From Diplosphaera chodatii (lineage: Eukaryota > Chlorophyta > Trebouxiophyceae > Prasiolales > Stichococcaceae): a stretch of DNA of 64,000 nucleotides. Each line of letters opens with the position of its first letter. The stretch's first letter is position 1. The stretch lies in the NCBI GenBank assembly GCA_032358165.1, contig JAALGY010000033.1, forward strand, positions 3,100,001 through 3,164,000, written 5' to 3'. Positions 11,882 to 23,370 of the stretch are shown piece by piece. The position numbers and the translations under genes are program-made. Below the pieces are notes generated by a model. That model did not search any database and was not told the origin of the DNA. It saw nothing but the letters and a program-made list of their open reading frames with translations.

Positions 11882-12402
11882 GTTGTTTGAACGTTCGTGG
11901 ATTCTCTGGCACGGGCCGTTTGTACCCGCATGCAGAGTGCGACTCTGTGAATGCGACTGTCCTGCAGGATCCAGCGTGCAAACAACTGTGCATCAGCAAA
12001 CCATCAACATGCACCCTGCTCCTCAGGCCCCCCTTGAGGGCTTCACTTCGGTTCATGTTCAAGTGCGTGCAAGGTGCAACGTGCCAGCATCTAGTGCTTT
12101 GCACGTTTCACCCACTCACGACACTCTCGCGTTCCGGGATCAACGGTCGGCTGAGTGTGCACGTAATTGCTGAGATAATGCCTGACGCAGCCTTCCAATC
12201 CGCCATGCCACATGCACCATCAGTATAGGCACGGCCAGCCTGCCTCAGTGCTGACACGACCGTTGCATCGTAATAGAAGTCCGACAGCGTTTCCAGCTTT
12301 ACAGTTGTGTGCACACCCTCTGGCCAGTTTGATCATTGGCGTCAGCGGCGGTGAGCGGCGGGGCGGGGCGGCCGCAGCAGCCAGCCCCGGCGCAGGTGGC
12401 CC
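11882..12402. promoter_or_regulatory. Shared 5' region of two divergent genes
   Basis: 521 bases separate the start codons of the CS-ANK-TPR gene (-) and RPB3 (+), so both promoters must lie here. I found no convincing TATA box or repeat. Confidence 0.4.
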
Positions 12403-14121
12403 ATGGCGGCCGCGCTGCGGCGGCAGCCCACCGTGGAGCTGCGCACCCTGACGGACGACTACTGCGAGTTCGTGCTCAGCAACACCGACGTCAGCGTGGC
12501 CAATGCGCTGCGGCGCGTGATCCTGTCGCACGTCCCCACCATCGCCGTGGACCTGGTGGAGATCGACGAGAACAGCACGGTGCTGAACGACGAGTTCCTC
12601 GCGCACCGGCTGGGCCTCATACCCATCGTCTCGAACCGGGTGAAGGAGATGAAGTCCCCGTTCGAGTCGGAGGCCGACGATGACTTCACCGACGTGGAGC
12701 TCGGCATCGACGTTAAGTGCACGACCGACGAGACGCTTGACGTGAGAGCAGTGAAACCTGTGCAGACCCTGGTGACGGGGCTTCTGAACATATCATCGTG
12801 CAGAAAACTGAGCCCAACATAGCGGCCACAAGAAGGTTATGGCCATGCCCTGCAGCTTACATAGGGAGTCTGGTAAGGTGTGAATATGCTGCCGGCAGGT
12901 GACGTCAAATGACTTTGTGCTGGACCCGCGCTTTCCAGACATCGCGCCGGTGGGCTTTAATGCGGGCGGCATCGAGGCAGAGCAGAAGGGCATCCTCATC
13001 GTCAAGATGCAGAAAAACCAGGTGCACCCTTCTTGGCAGTGACACCTTGCTGCACTCGCTAACAGGCGTCACAAGTTGTGTGCGATGAATAAACACTGCT
13101 GCACTGACCACCGGCCTCAAAGTATGAGGGTGGAGTTTGTGTTGCGAGGCAGACAGCACACCAACACTGTGTTTTACCTGCATACTGCAGGAGCTTCGGC
13201 TGCGGGCAATTGCACGCAAGGGCATTGGCAAGGACCATGCCAAGTGGATACCAGTCGCCACGGTGATGCGTTCAATGAAGCACTGGCAATCGCATTGCTG
13301 CTGTCCGTCAGAAGGCCCTGTAAGTGCTCACTGTGGCACATCATAGTGTCCGGTTGACTGCGCAGTGGAGTGCACCGCTGAAGCATGCTGGCGTGCATGA
13401 CTGCAGGTGTCACTGCAGCACATGCCGGACATCAAGCTCAACCATGCGCTGCTGAGCACCCTGACGGATGCGCAGCGCGAGTCGTGGGTCAACTCCACAC
13501 CCGGCAGCGAGGTCTTCCGCCTGAACAAGGCCACACAGCAGGTCACCATGTCCTCTGAACTCACGGCAGATGACTGACAACCCCTCAGCCCAGCCGGTGC
13601 ATGCACAGCTGGAACATGTGTACGAGCAGCCTATGCGTCACACCTCACTCGAAGCTGCAACAGCAGGCGGTTGGTGCACCGGCTGTTGCTGCGGACGATC
13701 ACACCTGACCCAGCTGCTGCATGCCAGCAGGTCGAGGTCGTGTCCCCAGAGGCGTATGCCTATGACGGCGAGTGCATCGCCAAGGCAGAAGAGCTGGGGA
13801 AGCCCGGCATTGTAGACATCAGGCCGCTGCCGGTGAGTGCAGTCCCTTCTGCACGTACAACCCTATATACAAGGTCTTTCAGTATTTGATGGATGCCGCA
13901 GTGTGGCTCCTTTGCCGTGTTACACCTGCCGTATTCTGAGCACCTGATGAATATGTGGTGTGCAGGACACGTTCATTTTCAGGGTAGAGTCCACTGGGGT
14001 GCTGCCGCCAGCTGATATCGTGACCACGGCACTAGAGGTGCTTCAGAACAAGCTCAGCACAATCAACGGGTCACTGCAGACGAGCAAGGATGCAGGGGAC
14101 GACCCCATGCAGGTCGGCTGA
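12403..14121 (+). CDS. RPB3: RNA polymerase II subunit RPB3 (RPAC40-like fold)
   Basis: RPB3 pairs with RPB11 to nucleate assembly of RNA polymerase II in the nucleus. Six exons in phase give 308 aa: 12403-12741, 12899-13021, 13191-13262, 13407-13541, 13731-13832 and 13966-14121. The alpha-like motif is clear (NALRRVILSHVPTIAVDLV, then HRLGLIPIVS). The plant-type core ELRLRAIARKGIGKDHAKW follows, then VEVVSPEAYAYD and FIFRVESTGVLPP near the end. Length fits the family (human 275, Arabidopsis 319). One oddity: the segment between HRLGLIPIVS and TLDV, which in plants and animals carries a zinc-binding cysteine cluster, here reads FESEADDDFTDVELGIDV and has none of those cysteines. All of that lies in one uninterrupted exon, so it is not a splicing artefact. 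Confidence 0.93.
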
Positions 14122-14552
14122 TACAGCAGGGTTCTGTGTCTCTGCAACGACTGGATGACAATGGAAGTTGCTACTGTCAGTTGCAAACACAATGCTACAG
14201 CTGTCAAGGCAGCATGTTTCGCAGTCAATCAATGAGTGTCGCGTTGATCAGCAACAAAGCGTCAAAGTTCTGCACTACCACAGCAAGCAGTAGGAAGCCT
14301 GTCAAACTCCTAACACCCTACTAATACACATGCTCAACACCTACTGAGACCTGTCTGTCTGGTCAAGAAACCCTGCTTAGCACTCCTGCTCGACTCTCTC
14401 GCTGGCAGCCAATGGGCTGCGGCCTGGCTGTAGGAATAGGTTCACAACAAAGCAGAGGATGGTGACCATCCACAACTGATCCCGACATTGTATCAAGAGA
14501 GGGCCCGTTATTGCAGCGTACTGCAACTCCCAGACTGTCAAGGTTTTGGAGC
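14122..14552. other. Intergenic region between convergent genes
   Basis: 3' flanks of RPB3 (+) and the lipocalin-like gene (-). Nothing else seen. Confidence 0.35.
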
Positions 14553-15398
14553 CTAGCCGTCATGTTTCCTGTACACCTGAAGAGTGGACTCAGTCTGGCC
14601 ATTGATAGTTGTGAAGGACTCAATGTGCAGCACGCCATCCTCTGGCACGCGGTACACCTCACGGAAGCAACCTGGGTTCGGCTCATCCCATGTAACAGTG
14701 ACTTCCAATTCGCCGTCTGGCGTTGTGCCGACGACTGCTGTCTGCTGGCCCTTCTTCTGATCGCGCCGGCTCATCAGGGATGGCCCCTTGAAGCTGTACA
14801 CCTCAGTCGGCCGCCACTGCGGGACCTTGGTGACGAACTTGGTGGTGATGGCAGAGTCGTCCTGGATGATCTCCACGCCATCCATCATGACCATTGCAGT
14901 CCTCTTCTTGATGCCGTGGATGCCCATAAGGTCCAGCGACTTGCCATAGCCCTGCATGTCGCTGGCAGATTTGTCCTTATTCCATCTGCCTTCGAGGCGC
15001 AGCCTGGGAACCTGGGTTTCTGCAACCATGTTGCTGCGCCCGCCGCTGATCAGCTGCTTGCCTAGTTTGTCCAGATGTTGCGACAGACCCCCGATGCTTG
15101 AGATCAGGCCCTGAGACAAAGCTTGCAAGTTGAGCCCGGGCCCGCTGCCGAGGTGCCGACCAGGCGTGCTGACGCTGCAGCCCTGAATCGTCCTGTATTG
15201 CACACCAGGCGAGGGTGATTGCGCGATGTTTTGGCTCGACTGCCCGCGGAGATGCAATTGTGGCGGGCTCATCAAGCGCAGGGCCGACATGACCGACTCG
15301 GATGGCAGCTGAGCGACACCTGCAACTCCAGACCGGTCATGCTCGCAAATGGCGGGTTTTCGGGCTGGAGTCTTCAGTTTTGTGGAGACTCCGCCCAT
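14553..15398 (-). CDS. Lipocalin/FABP-like beta-barrel protein, intronless, copy 1
   Basis: Single-exon frame of 281 aa in a neighbourhood where almost every other gene is multi-exon. The first 130 or so residues are low-complexity and basic. The C-terminal 140 or so look like a small calycin barrel of the fatty-acid-binding type: LEGRWNKDKSASDMQGYGK near the start of the domain, alternating strand pairs (AITTKFVTKVPQW, ELEVTVTWDEP), and a C-terminal strand ending TLQVYRK. The fold call is inference from pattern; no ligand can be named. It is clearly related to the gene at 32255-32959 (shared GxWxKDxxASDMxxYxK, MxRRDxxxGQQT and REVY). The start codon is the first ATG of the frame. It is divergent from the sterol glucosyltransferase, 198 bases away. 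Confidence 0.65.
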   Translation of the reverse strand: MGGVSTKLKTPARKPAICEHDRSGVAGVAQLPSESVMSALRLMSPPQLHLRGQSSQNIAQSPSPGVQYRTIQGCSVSTPGRHLGSGPGLNLQALSQGLISSIGGLSQHLDKLGKQLISGGRSNMVAETQVPRLRLEGRWNKDKSASDMQGYGKSLDLMGIHGIKKRTAMVMMDGVEIIQDDSAITTKFVTKVPQWRPTEVYSFKGPSLMSRRDQKKGQQTAVVGTTPDGELEVTVTWDEPNPGCFREVYRVPEDGVLHIESFTTINGQTESTLQVYRKHDG

Positions 15399-15596
15399 CT
15401 GCGGGAAGCTGGCCTGCTTCTGATTATGTCAGGTGAGGCGCATCGGATGACCACGCATCGCGTTGCGCCACCAACTTCCGTACTGCAAATGCATTCATGA
15501 TCGCGATGCTCATATGAAATGCAGCAATGCATTTTCCATGCACCATCAGTTTGCACCAACGCGCTCCTCATATGACCACCAGCTGACAAGGCCAAC

Positions 15597-18500
15597 ATGA
15601 ATGTCCTTCTGCTGGTGAGATGCGACCTATGCCTGTCAATGATGCAAATCACTTGTCTGTTTAGTGCTATTTGGCATGTCAAGTGCCTCAACAGTGACCA
15701 CCGGGCATTGCCTTGCATGCATGCACATGCCACCATGCCGGCATGTGCACCATGCGCATGACAGAATTCAACCCCACCGAGATTGCACATACCCACGTGG
15801 GCGAATGATAGTCATGCTGCACAGGAGATGCTATGCCTCTGAGCAACCTACTGACGCTGTCTTCGCACATGCCATGCAGGCTATTGGCACACGCGGCGAC
15901 ATCCAGCCGTTCATTGCAGTCGGTGTGCGGCTGCTCGTGGCAGGGTACCGGGTGCGGTTGGCGACGCACGCGCTCTTTCGCACATTTGTGACAAGTGCGG
16001 GCCTCGAGTTCTACCCATTGGGAGGCGACCCCGTCAGCCTTGCACGCTGCGCCGCCCTGACCGGTGGTGGGTCCTGCAGCGGCTTCCTGCATGTGAACTC
16101 ACGAATGAACGCGCCTCGATGCCAGCTCGCACTACGCTTTTTGCATGCATCTCCTCAGTCTAGTCCAGTCTCAGTTCCAACTGCGCAGGCATTTTTCCTC
16201 CGCGAAACTTCAAGGCCGTTGATGAGCTAAGGCGGCAGGTGGGTCTCACGACCCACAGCACTCTTGGCGCACGTCCATCATGGATCCACTGGGGTCGCAC
16301 TGCTTGAGTAGCACCATCGATCCCTCAAGACTTCGTTGCACCGTGCAGATACGGCTGTATCTGGAACATCAGCTGGATGCCTGCAGCCAGCCAGACCCCG
16401 ATGCGCCCAGCGCACCACCCTTCAGGGTGGGTTCGGCTCATAGCACGCCTGCAGCCTCACCTGCTGTCTCAGACCCGTTGTGATCTCACTGCCTACAGCA
16501 AACGCCTTGTGAACATCCCAAGCATTTCTCCTGCAGGCGGAGGCCATCATCGCCAACCCCATCAGCTACGGCCACATCTCACTCGCGGACCACCTGGGCT
16601 TGCCGCTGCACTTCCTGTGGACGCAGCCGGAGACGGCCACCAGGGTGAGCTCCCACTGCTTAGACATGGCACGACGCCGCTCGCAACTTTTCCATTGCGC
16701 CACCCGTGGCATCACCCTCACTGGTGTAAACGCCTGTCATGCAGGCCTTCGCACACCCCCAGGCTCGCTTCCTGTACGAGAAGATGTGGCAGGTGTCGCC
16801 TCGCAGGAGCAGCGTCGGCGGCCGCCTGCTGGGCCGCATCAACTACGTGTCCTACGCCGGCATCCACTCCGCCATGGCAATGGGCGTGGTGCGTCAGACG
16901 GCCTTGCTCGCCGCTGTTGCATCTGCTGACAATATGCAGTATGCTGCACGCAATGACCATGGGCTGCCGCAGAACCCCATCCTCGATCGATCCAAGCAGA
17001 GTGCTGCTGCAGGGCGACTTGCTGAGCAAGTTCAGACGAGAACAGCTGCACGCGCCGCCCCTGTGGCAGTTGCAGCACTACCACAGGTGAGTCTCCTTCG
17101 GTATCAATGGCAGTGGATGTCAAGCACTCTCGACCGGCATAGTCTAAGTCTGTAAAAATCGTGGATGCTTCTATCTTCCTCCTGCAGGCTATTCGATCCG
17201 CCTGTGGATAAGCGCAGCGCTGGGCGTCAGCAAAGCCGGTCCCTGCCCATCCCATCATCCTATGTCTACAGCCCCAGCCTCGTGCCACGGCCGCAGGACT
17301 GGCCAGACCATGTGCAGGTGCGCCACTCATTGCTGACGATCGGACTGCAGAGGGCGGAGACTAATTGCTGATCTGTGCATGCCGCCCACCTGCATGACAG
17401 TAGAGATGGACCGCAAGGTTTCACTGCAGTGACTTGCAGTCTTGTGCACACTCCGCAGGTGGCAGGGTATTGCCACGCGCCAGCACAGAACTTCCAGCCG
17501 CCGCCGCAGCTGCAGCAGTTTCTGGAGGCGGGGCCCCCGCCCGTCTACTTTGGCTTCGGCAGCATGCCGGTCAACAAGCCAGAGGTGACACGCTGCGCAG
17601 GGACACAACGTTGAGGGTGCATGTGGGCCTGTGCCTGTTGGACAACGGTCAGTGAGCTTTTGAAATGTCAGAAGCGCCGTATGACCACAGCTGCCTGTGC
17701 CCCGCAGAGGGTGCTGCAGGATATATGTGGTGCTGTGACCGAGACTGGGCAGCGCGCACTCCTGCTGGCAGGTGGGAACTTGCCCTGGCAAAACTGCGCA
17801 GTGAAAGGGAATGTGATTCATGTTTGCAGCGGTGCCCAGCAATGCTCATAAATACCCTGTTGCAGACTGTATGCCTGTCATTGTGAGGGCAGCCGCTTCC
17901 CTGTGTCGCTTCTGGTTGATGTTCAGGACATTGGCACGGTGGCTGCAGATGACTGGGGGGAACACGCCAAGCTGATTGCCAAGCAGCACGCGGAGCAGGT
18001 GCTGCTGATCGGCCAGGTGCCGCACAGCTGGCTGTTCCCGCGCTGCGCGGCGGTTGTGCACCACGGCGGAGCAGGTAGGGGTTTAGGGTTTGCGGTTTGG
18101 CAATCATCCAACTGTAACATATCCTTCAGGATGGGCAAAGTCCAGCTGCAGATGCAGCTATGCAATTTCTTCGTAAAACTCATGTGCATTGCCCACCGCT
18201 CGGGCCCAGCAGATGTGCTGGCTGCATCGGCTTGCTGAACTGCAGCGTTGCCGTACTGCAGGCACCACTGGGGCCGGGCTGGCTGCTGGGAGGCCCACCG
18301 CAGTGCTGCCAGCCTTTGCCGACCAGGCTTTCTGGCCAATATTCGTCAAGTGAGTGTCCCTGCCGACAACCAAGGTTCCTGTTATGCCTTGCTGTGGTCT
18401 TGCTGATGCCCAAAACGTCCTTGGCGCCCGCCTGTCAGTATCTCGTTGATATGTGCTCTGCAGCCGGGCGGGGGCGGGGCCGCGGCCTGTGGCGATAGAG

Positions 18501-19623
18501 CGCGTGACGCGGCGCCGCCTCGTGGACATGCTTACCTACCTGGCGAGGCCCGATGTCATCGAGGCAGCAAAGGTGCGGCATCGTCAGCTGCTCAGGCACT
18601 GCTGCTTGCCTTCTGTCAAGCCTGTTGATCCTATGAGGCCATCTCAAGTCACAATGTGGTCATGCATGCTGTCGGTTGGCAAGGGTGGTGTGACTGTTCT
18701 GCTCAGCACTCAGATCAGTGACTTGCGCCTGGTCACGAGTGTGCACTGTGCGCTGCAGGCGCTGGGCGCTCGCATAGCAGCAGAGCCTGATGGCGCACTA
18801 CAGGCAGTGCAGCACTTCGAGCGGCACCTCGCGCTCTGGCGGCAAGCGCAGCCGCCCAAGCTGTCTGCACAGCAGCTGCAGCAGACGGAGGCTCGAGTCT
18901 CACAGAAGTCCAGTGTCCACAGCGGTCAGTTGCAGGCTATCGCCATCGGCAGTGGTAGCGGCACTGCAGATCAGCTCTCAGCAGGCGGTGGCAGGACCAG
19001 CAGCACTGGTCACAGCGCACTCAGCAGCAGCACAGCGGCCGTGAATCCTGTGCCCAGCCACAGCGGCAGCGGCAGCGAGCCCCAGGCTGCAGCGGTGGCA
19101 GCGTCGGTGGCCAGCAGCCCCATCAGCAGCGGCCGCAGCCTGGGCGGGCGTCGTGTTGCAGACAGCAGCAGCGCTTCGGGGCAGCTGCATGTCAGCACTG
19201 CAGGGCAGCCCGCAGTCGTCAGCGTCCGGGCGTCTTCGTCGCTGATGGACGACATGGAAAGCGGCTGGAGCAGCTCCCGCAGCATCCAGGTGACCCTGCA
19301 AATCGCGCAGAGCAAGATCTGGGAGCCACCATGTGAGGATCTGTGGCACAGCGACTTGAAAGAGAGCTGGCATAGCAGGCGATTGGGCCATTGCACCTGC
19401 AGCCTGATGAAGCCTGGCATTGCCGCAGGTGCAGCAGGTGCAACAGGGGCAGCCGCGCCCGAGCAGCAATGGCACCGTGCCAGCCTCAGCGCGATACTTC
19501 CGGCTGAAGCGGGCGCCGCGGCTGTCCGCCTGCATCGAGGGCTGCAAGGCGCTCGGCCAAACGCTGCTGCTGCCGCTGATCTCCATGGCTCCCTGCAATG
19601 GCGTGATGCTGAATGGCGAATGA
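15597..19623 (+). CDS. UGT80: UGT80-type sterol 3-beta-glucosyltransferase
   Basis: Transfers glucose from UDP-glucose to the 3-hydroxyl of membrane sterols. Fifteen exons in phase give about 674 aa: 15597-15614, 15880-16066, 16189-16238, 16349-16426, 16537-16644, 16745-16885, 17013-17086, 17188-17317, 17459-17584, 17708-17771, 17949-18074, 18262-18349, 18464-18572, 18759-19289 and 19429-19623. The first exon encodes only MNVLLL. AIGTRGDIQPFIAVG is the N-terminal family signature, with FYPLGGDP after it. EAIIANPISYGH and PPPVYFGFGSMP follow. The donor-binding C-terminal part has PHSWLFPRCAAVVHHGGAG, then TTGAGLAAGRPTAVLPAFAD. A Ser/Ala/Gly-rich insert of about 150 residues follows the catalytic domain (18.85-19.29 kb), unlike the short tail of plant UGT80. 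The exon 2 donor could instead be at 16063. Confidence 0.9.
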
Positions 19624-20001
19624 TTGAGAGGCATGGTGGGTGCCCCATCTCGCAGGGCAATAACCTTGCAGGATAGCATGCGGGACACAATTGAATGTAT
19701 CTGACCTATGGTGTAGGTGGTAGGACGCTCAGATATGCATGCATTGTGCGCATCTGCGAAAAGACGGAATGTACTGCATATATTCGATTGGTGGTTTATC
19801 ACCCGGCAGGCCCTGACTTGCATGACTACAGTTTCACAGCTCTGTCTTGTATATGCTTTGTCACGACTGCTGTTGCTTGGATGCGGCATCTGCAGGAGGT
19901 CTGGTGATGTTGTTGTAACAGACTAACTGATGTTGCACTGCTTGTACATTCCTGGCCCACCCCACACAATCTTTGTCTCTTGAATGGGCGATGACATCTC
20001 A
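19624..20001. other. Intergenic region between convergent genes
   Basis: 3' flanks of the sterol glucosyltransferase (+) and the GT1/GT4 glycosyltransferase (-). No gene is supported. Confidence 0.35.
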
Positions 20002-22776
20002 CTATGCTGCAAGGCGCTGCATGCGGAATTCGATGGCTTGTAGCCGCTGCACCACCAGATCTGCCACCACAGCCGGTGCATACCTGCTGACCATGGACTG
20101 CCGTGCCTGCCTGCGAAACAAAGCATCCACCGAGCCTTCTTGGCACGACTCGACCACTGGAGTGTCTTCGGGACTTTTCACACGCCAGGGTCAGGTGGAG
20201 TTGGCAGTGCTGCCTTTGCAGGGCCGCAGCTCCCCTGCTGAGTACACGACTCAGGCGTTTACGGTCGTGCACACAACACACTGTCTATTCTGGGTGCCCT
20301 GCAGGTCACCTGCCACGTTCAGCGGCCTCTGCCGGGTGTGTCACCACCCGCCGCAGCAGCTGCTTCAGGTGCGCGACGGACGGATGTGCCCAGTGGTGCC
20401 CCACGAAAGGGCCCTCCCTCACCTGCACATCTGGAAGGACCCCTTGTCAGGTGCTGCCCCTGGTCTCAACTCGGCTTGTATGTCCCGTCACAGATTCCTC
20501 AGTCACTGAGCACAACCCGCGGCTGCATGTACAGGATGACCGTGACAACAAGGTCTGGCAGAGCAACAGCTGATTGATTGGTATTACTGTTAGAATTTAG
20601 CGAAAACAAACCGGCGTCAGGCCTGTGATGGCCAGCGGGTACGAGTTGCTGGCGTCCATGAACGCTGTCGGCCCCGACCAGTTGGTTGCGATCACTGCAA
20701 AGAGCACAACAGGCTCCCCATCCTCAACGCTTCTGCCGCCCACGACCAACAAGTGCGCCAGATGTGCCGGCAAGCACGACCATGGCAAGTGTTTGGCCCG
20801 CTCTTCTCACCCGGCAAGCCCATACTCATGGCCTCAGCGTGCGGCCTGCCCCAGCCTTCACCCCTGCATCGTCACACTCAATGTCAAACCATCGTGCTGA
20901 ATAGGTTTTCGATACATGCTGCGGTCATACTGCGGCAGCACAACGACAGTGGACTGCCAGCCAGCTCCCGCAACCACAGTGCGCCACCTGGAGGGCAGCA
21001 CAAAGGCGTCGGCGGCCCGGTACAGCCGCCGCAGATCCCCATCCGAGATGTGCCCCGTCAGCACATACACCGTTGGCAGCTGCGCACGCTCAGCAGCCCC
21101 TGCGACCGAGCAGTTGGGTGAACGCCTGCTATGTCAATGGCTTGCAGAGCGCGTGCAGCTTGCAGCTGTGGTTTGAGCGGCTGCGGCAGCCTGTGGCACG
21201 TGCGGGCAGCGGACAACATCTGTGTGGAGCTCACCTATCATGCCCAGCGCCTGGCGCGCCCACGCGTGCATCTTGCTGGCGAAGTCTGACGAGCTATGGT
21301 ACGGCTGGGTCAGCAGATACAGCGCTGTTGGCGTCTGTGCGCCTGCTGCCCGGGAAGCAGAGGCGGGTGCAAACTCTTCCAGGTACGCCGCAAGCAGGAC
21401 ATCCCAGGCCTTACGCTCCTCCCACTTGAAGATCTGCCGCAGCATGAACGGCACGGTATGAGACTTGCTGCGTTTTCCGCTGCGCACTTGCAGAGCATTA
21501 CATCAGGCGTTCTTGGTCATAGCGCATGCTCGGTGAGAAGCTGATGTCAAGCCTACCGACAGCAGCTTGGTGTGCGGCTCCCCCTGCGCCAGCGGCTGCC
21601 CAAATACCAGCTGCCCTGCCGGCAGTGGCAGTGGCTCGACACCGTCCGGACTGAAGAAGCCAACATCCACAGGCTCGGGGACGGTGCTGATAGGCACTGT
21701 CACGCCCGCAGCCTGAAACACATCCTGCATGCATGCAGGGCATCACGCTGAGGCAGGTGTACCCATCATGTGCACCTGGACAGCACCAGCAATGGCTCAT
21801 TCGACAGGTGTGCAGCAGTGTGAGAACCTTCGCCACAATGCTCACATGTCTTGTCAGCACAGCACGCGCATACTCGCCTTGCTCCACTGGGACGGCACCC
21901 AGATCTCGTCCATCGCATTGCACCGCCGCACATACTCCGCCGGCAGCCGGTCGGTCTCGAACATGGTGCGTCCGACGACGAAGGCGCTTGCTCGATCAAC
22001 GCCACTGGGTGGGCATGGAGTCGTATCAAAGGCTGGCTTAGGCGCGGCCCAGGCCAGCGGGCCGCTGTGGCAGATGACGATCGTCGGCCCTGGCACATGG
22101 CCACGCTGCACATTGGCCATCAGCCGCTGCAGGGTGCTCCACGATGCCAGATCCATCGTCTGCAACATGCATGGCATGTAGATCACAGGCCTGTGTGTGC
22201 ATGCGCATGCCGGGCTTGGCAGAAGCGGCGAGCCGCAGTACAGTGACCAGCTGCCGCAGAGATTTGCAGCTGCGCACCTGCACCACGGTTCTGCTGACGC
22301 CGTCGCCATGCTGGCTGATCCACAAGTTGTGCGGCTGAAGGGCCGATGAATGCGACAGCGCCGCTGCAAAGGCCACCGCCTCGGAGCTGTAGCCTCCACC
22401 GGACATGAAGGGTGCCATCCACCACACTGCAGCGGCGCATGCATGTCCTGGCGAAGGAGTTGAGTCTATGATATTGGAACCCACTATCTGGCAGGCAGAG
22501 ATCTACAACAGGCTCTGGTGCACTGCTAACAACAAGGGCCACCCGACCTCGGGTGCTGAGGGTGAAGTTGCTGGCAGGCATGTCAACAGCGGTGCCGCTG
22601 TCTGCGTGCAGCGCAGAGCCCGCATGGCTCTGCGCTGCTCCATTGTTTCTCAAGTGCAGCGCTACTAGTACGCTTGCAACGCAGCAGAGTATGCAAATCA
22701 GCACATATGAAGGTCGCAGCCCTCTGTCAAGCTTCTCTGACGTCCTGCCTGCGCGGCACAGTTGCGCAGTGCCCAT
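20002..22776 (-). CDS. Membrane-anchored glycosyltransferase, GT-B fold (GT1/GT4-like)
   Basis: Ten exons in phase give 498 aa: 22776-22548, 22426-22278, 22159-21878, 21724-21557, 21433-21235, 21099-20988, 20863-20811, 20694-20612, 20422-20310 and 20110-20002. A single hydrophobic segment near the N-terminus (YVLICILCCVASVLVALHL) suggests a type II Golgi protein. The catalytic part shows WWMAPFMSGGGYSSEA, MDEIWVPSQWSKDVF, the hinge FKWEERKAWDVLLAAY, TGHISDGDLRRLYRAADA and the donor-site signature GEGWGRPHAEAMSMGLP, then ATNWSGPTAF. The intron after 21878 seems to start GC, since AAG before GCGAGT is the only in-phase donor. The start is the first ATG before the membrane segment. Acceptor sugar unknown; protein N- or O-glycan or wall polysaccharide roles are possible. 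Confidence 0.82.
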
Positions 22777-23370
22777 GCCAGACTGAGCGGAACCACATGA
22801 CACTCATACGTCAGCTTGCATCCTTCATGACATGTCAGGCTGCTGTCCTGGCTACTGCGAATGTGTGTTTGCTCGCACTAAGCATGTGGCATGATGATGT
22901 AGCTGTGTTTGGCACATCCTATAAAAGGCTGTAGCTGACACCGGCTCTATATGATGCGAATGCGCTGAAACCACAAGTTAATGGCTAGGACGTGCATCTG
23001 CCTGCTGATGTCATTAGCTTGAAGCGAACTGTCGAGTTGCACCGCATTGCTGTCGGCGGCGAATGCGCACATCATACCAAGCTCCCAGCAACCTTGGCGC
23101 TGGTCATTGGGTCATGACCCGAGCACCACCCCGGAGCCACCCCGTGAGTCAGTAGCACTTGCGGGCCGGTTTCTTAGAATTGGCATTGCGGCTGTGGCGG
23201 TTGCCAGTTGCTGCGGGCCGATCAAGCTGCAGAAAGCCAGCCTCCGGCGAGCCTGCCAGATTGCTGCCGAGCAAGCCTGCAGCAGCAAGGGGCAGTCTTG
23301 TCTTCAGCAGTGTGTGCCACCATCACAGGCCATGCCAGTGCTGAACGCTGCCAGCAGCTAGCATCTGCTG
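22777..23370. other. Intergenic region with TATA-like element
   Basis: Upstream of the minus-strand glycosyltransferase and downstream of the next minus-strand gene. A plus-strand frame 23047-23361 (104 aa, no recognisable domain) follows a TATA-like box at 22920, but codon quality is poor and I do not call it a gene. Confidence 0.3.
22920..22928 (+). promoter_or_regulatory. TATA-like box
   Basis: The sequence TATAAAAGG reads on the plus strand. No convincing plus-strand gene follows it for about 3 kb, so it may be chance or drive an unrecognised transcript. Confidence 0.2.

Noticed and set aside
18978..19889. Minus-strand frame of 303 codons
   Set aside because: It is antisense to the Ser/Ala-rich exon of the sterol glucosyltransferase and has no recognisable domain.
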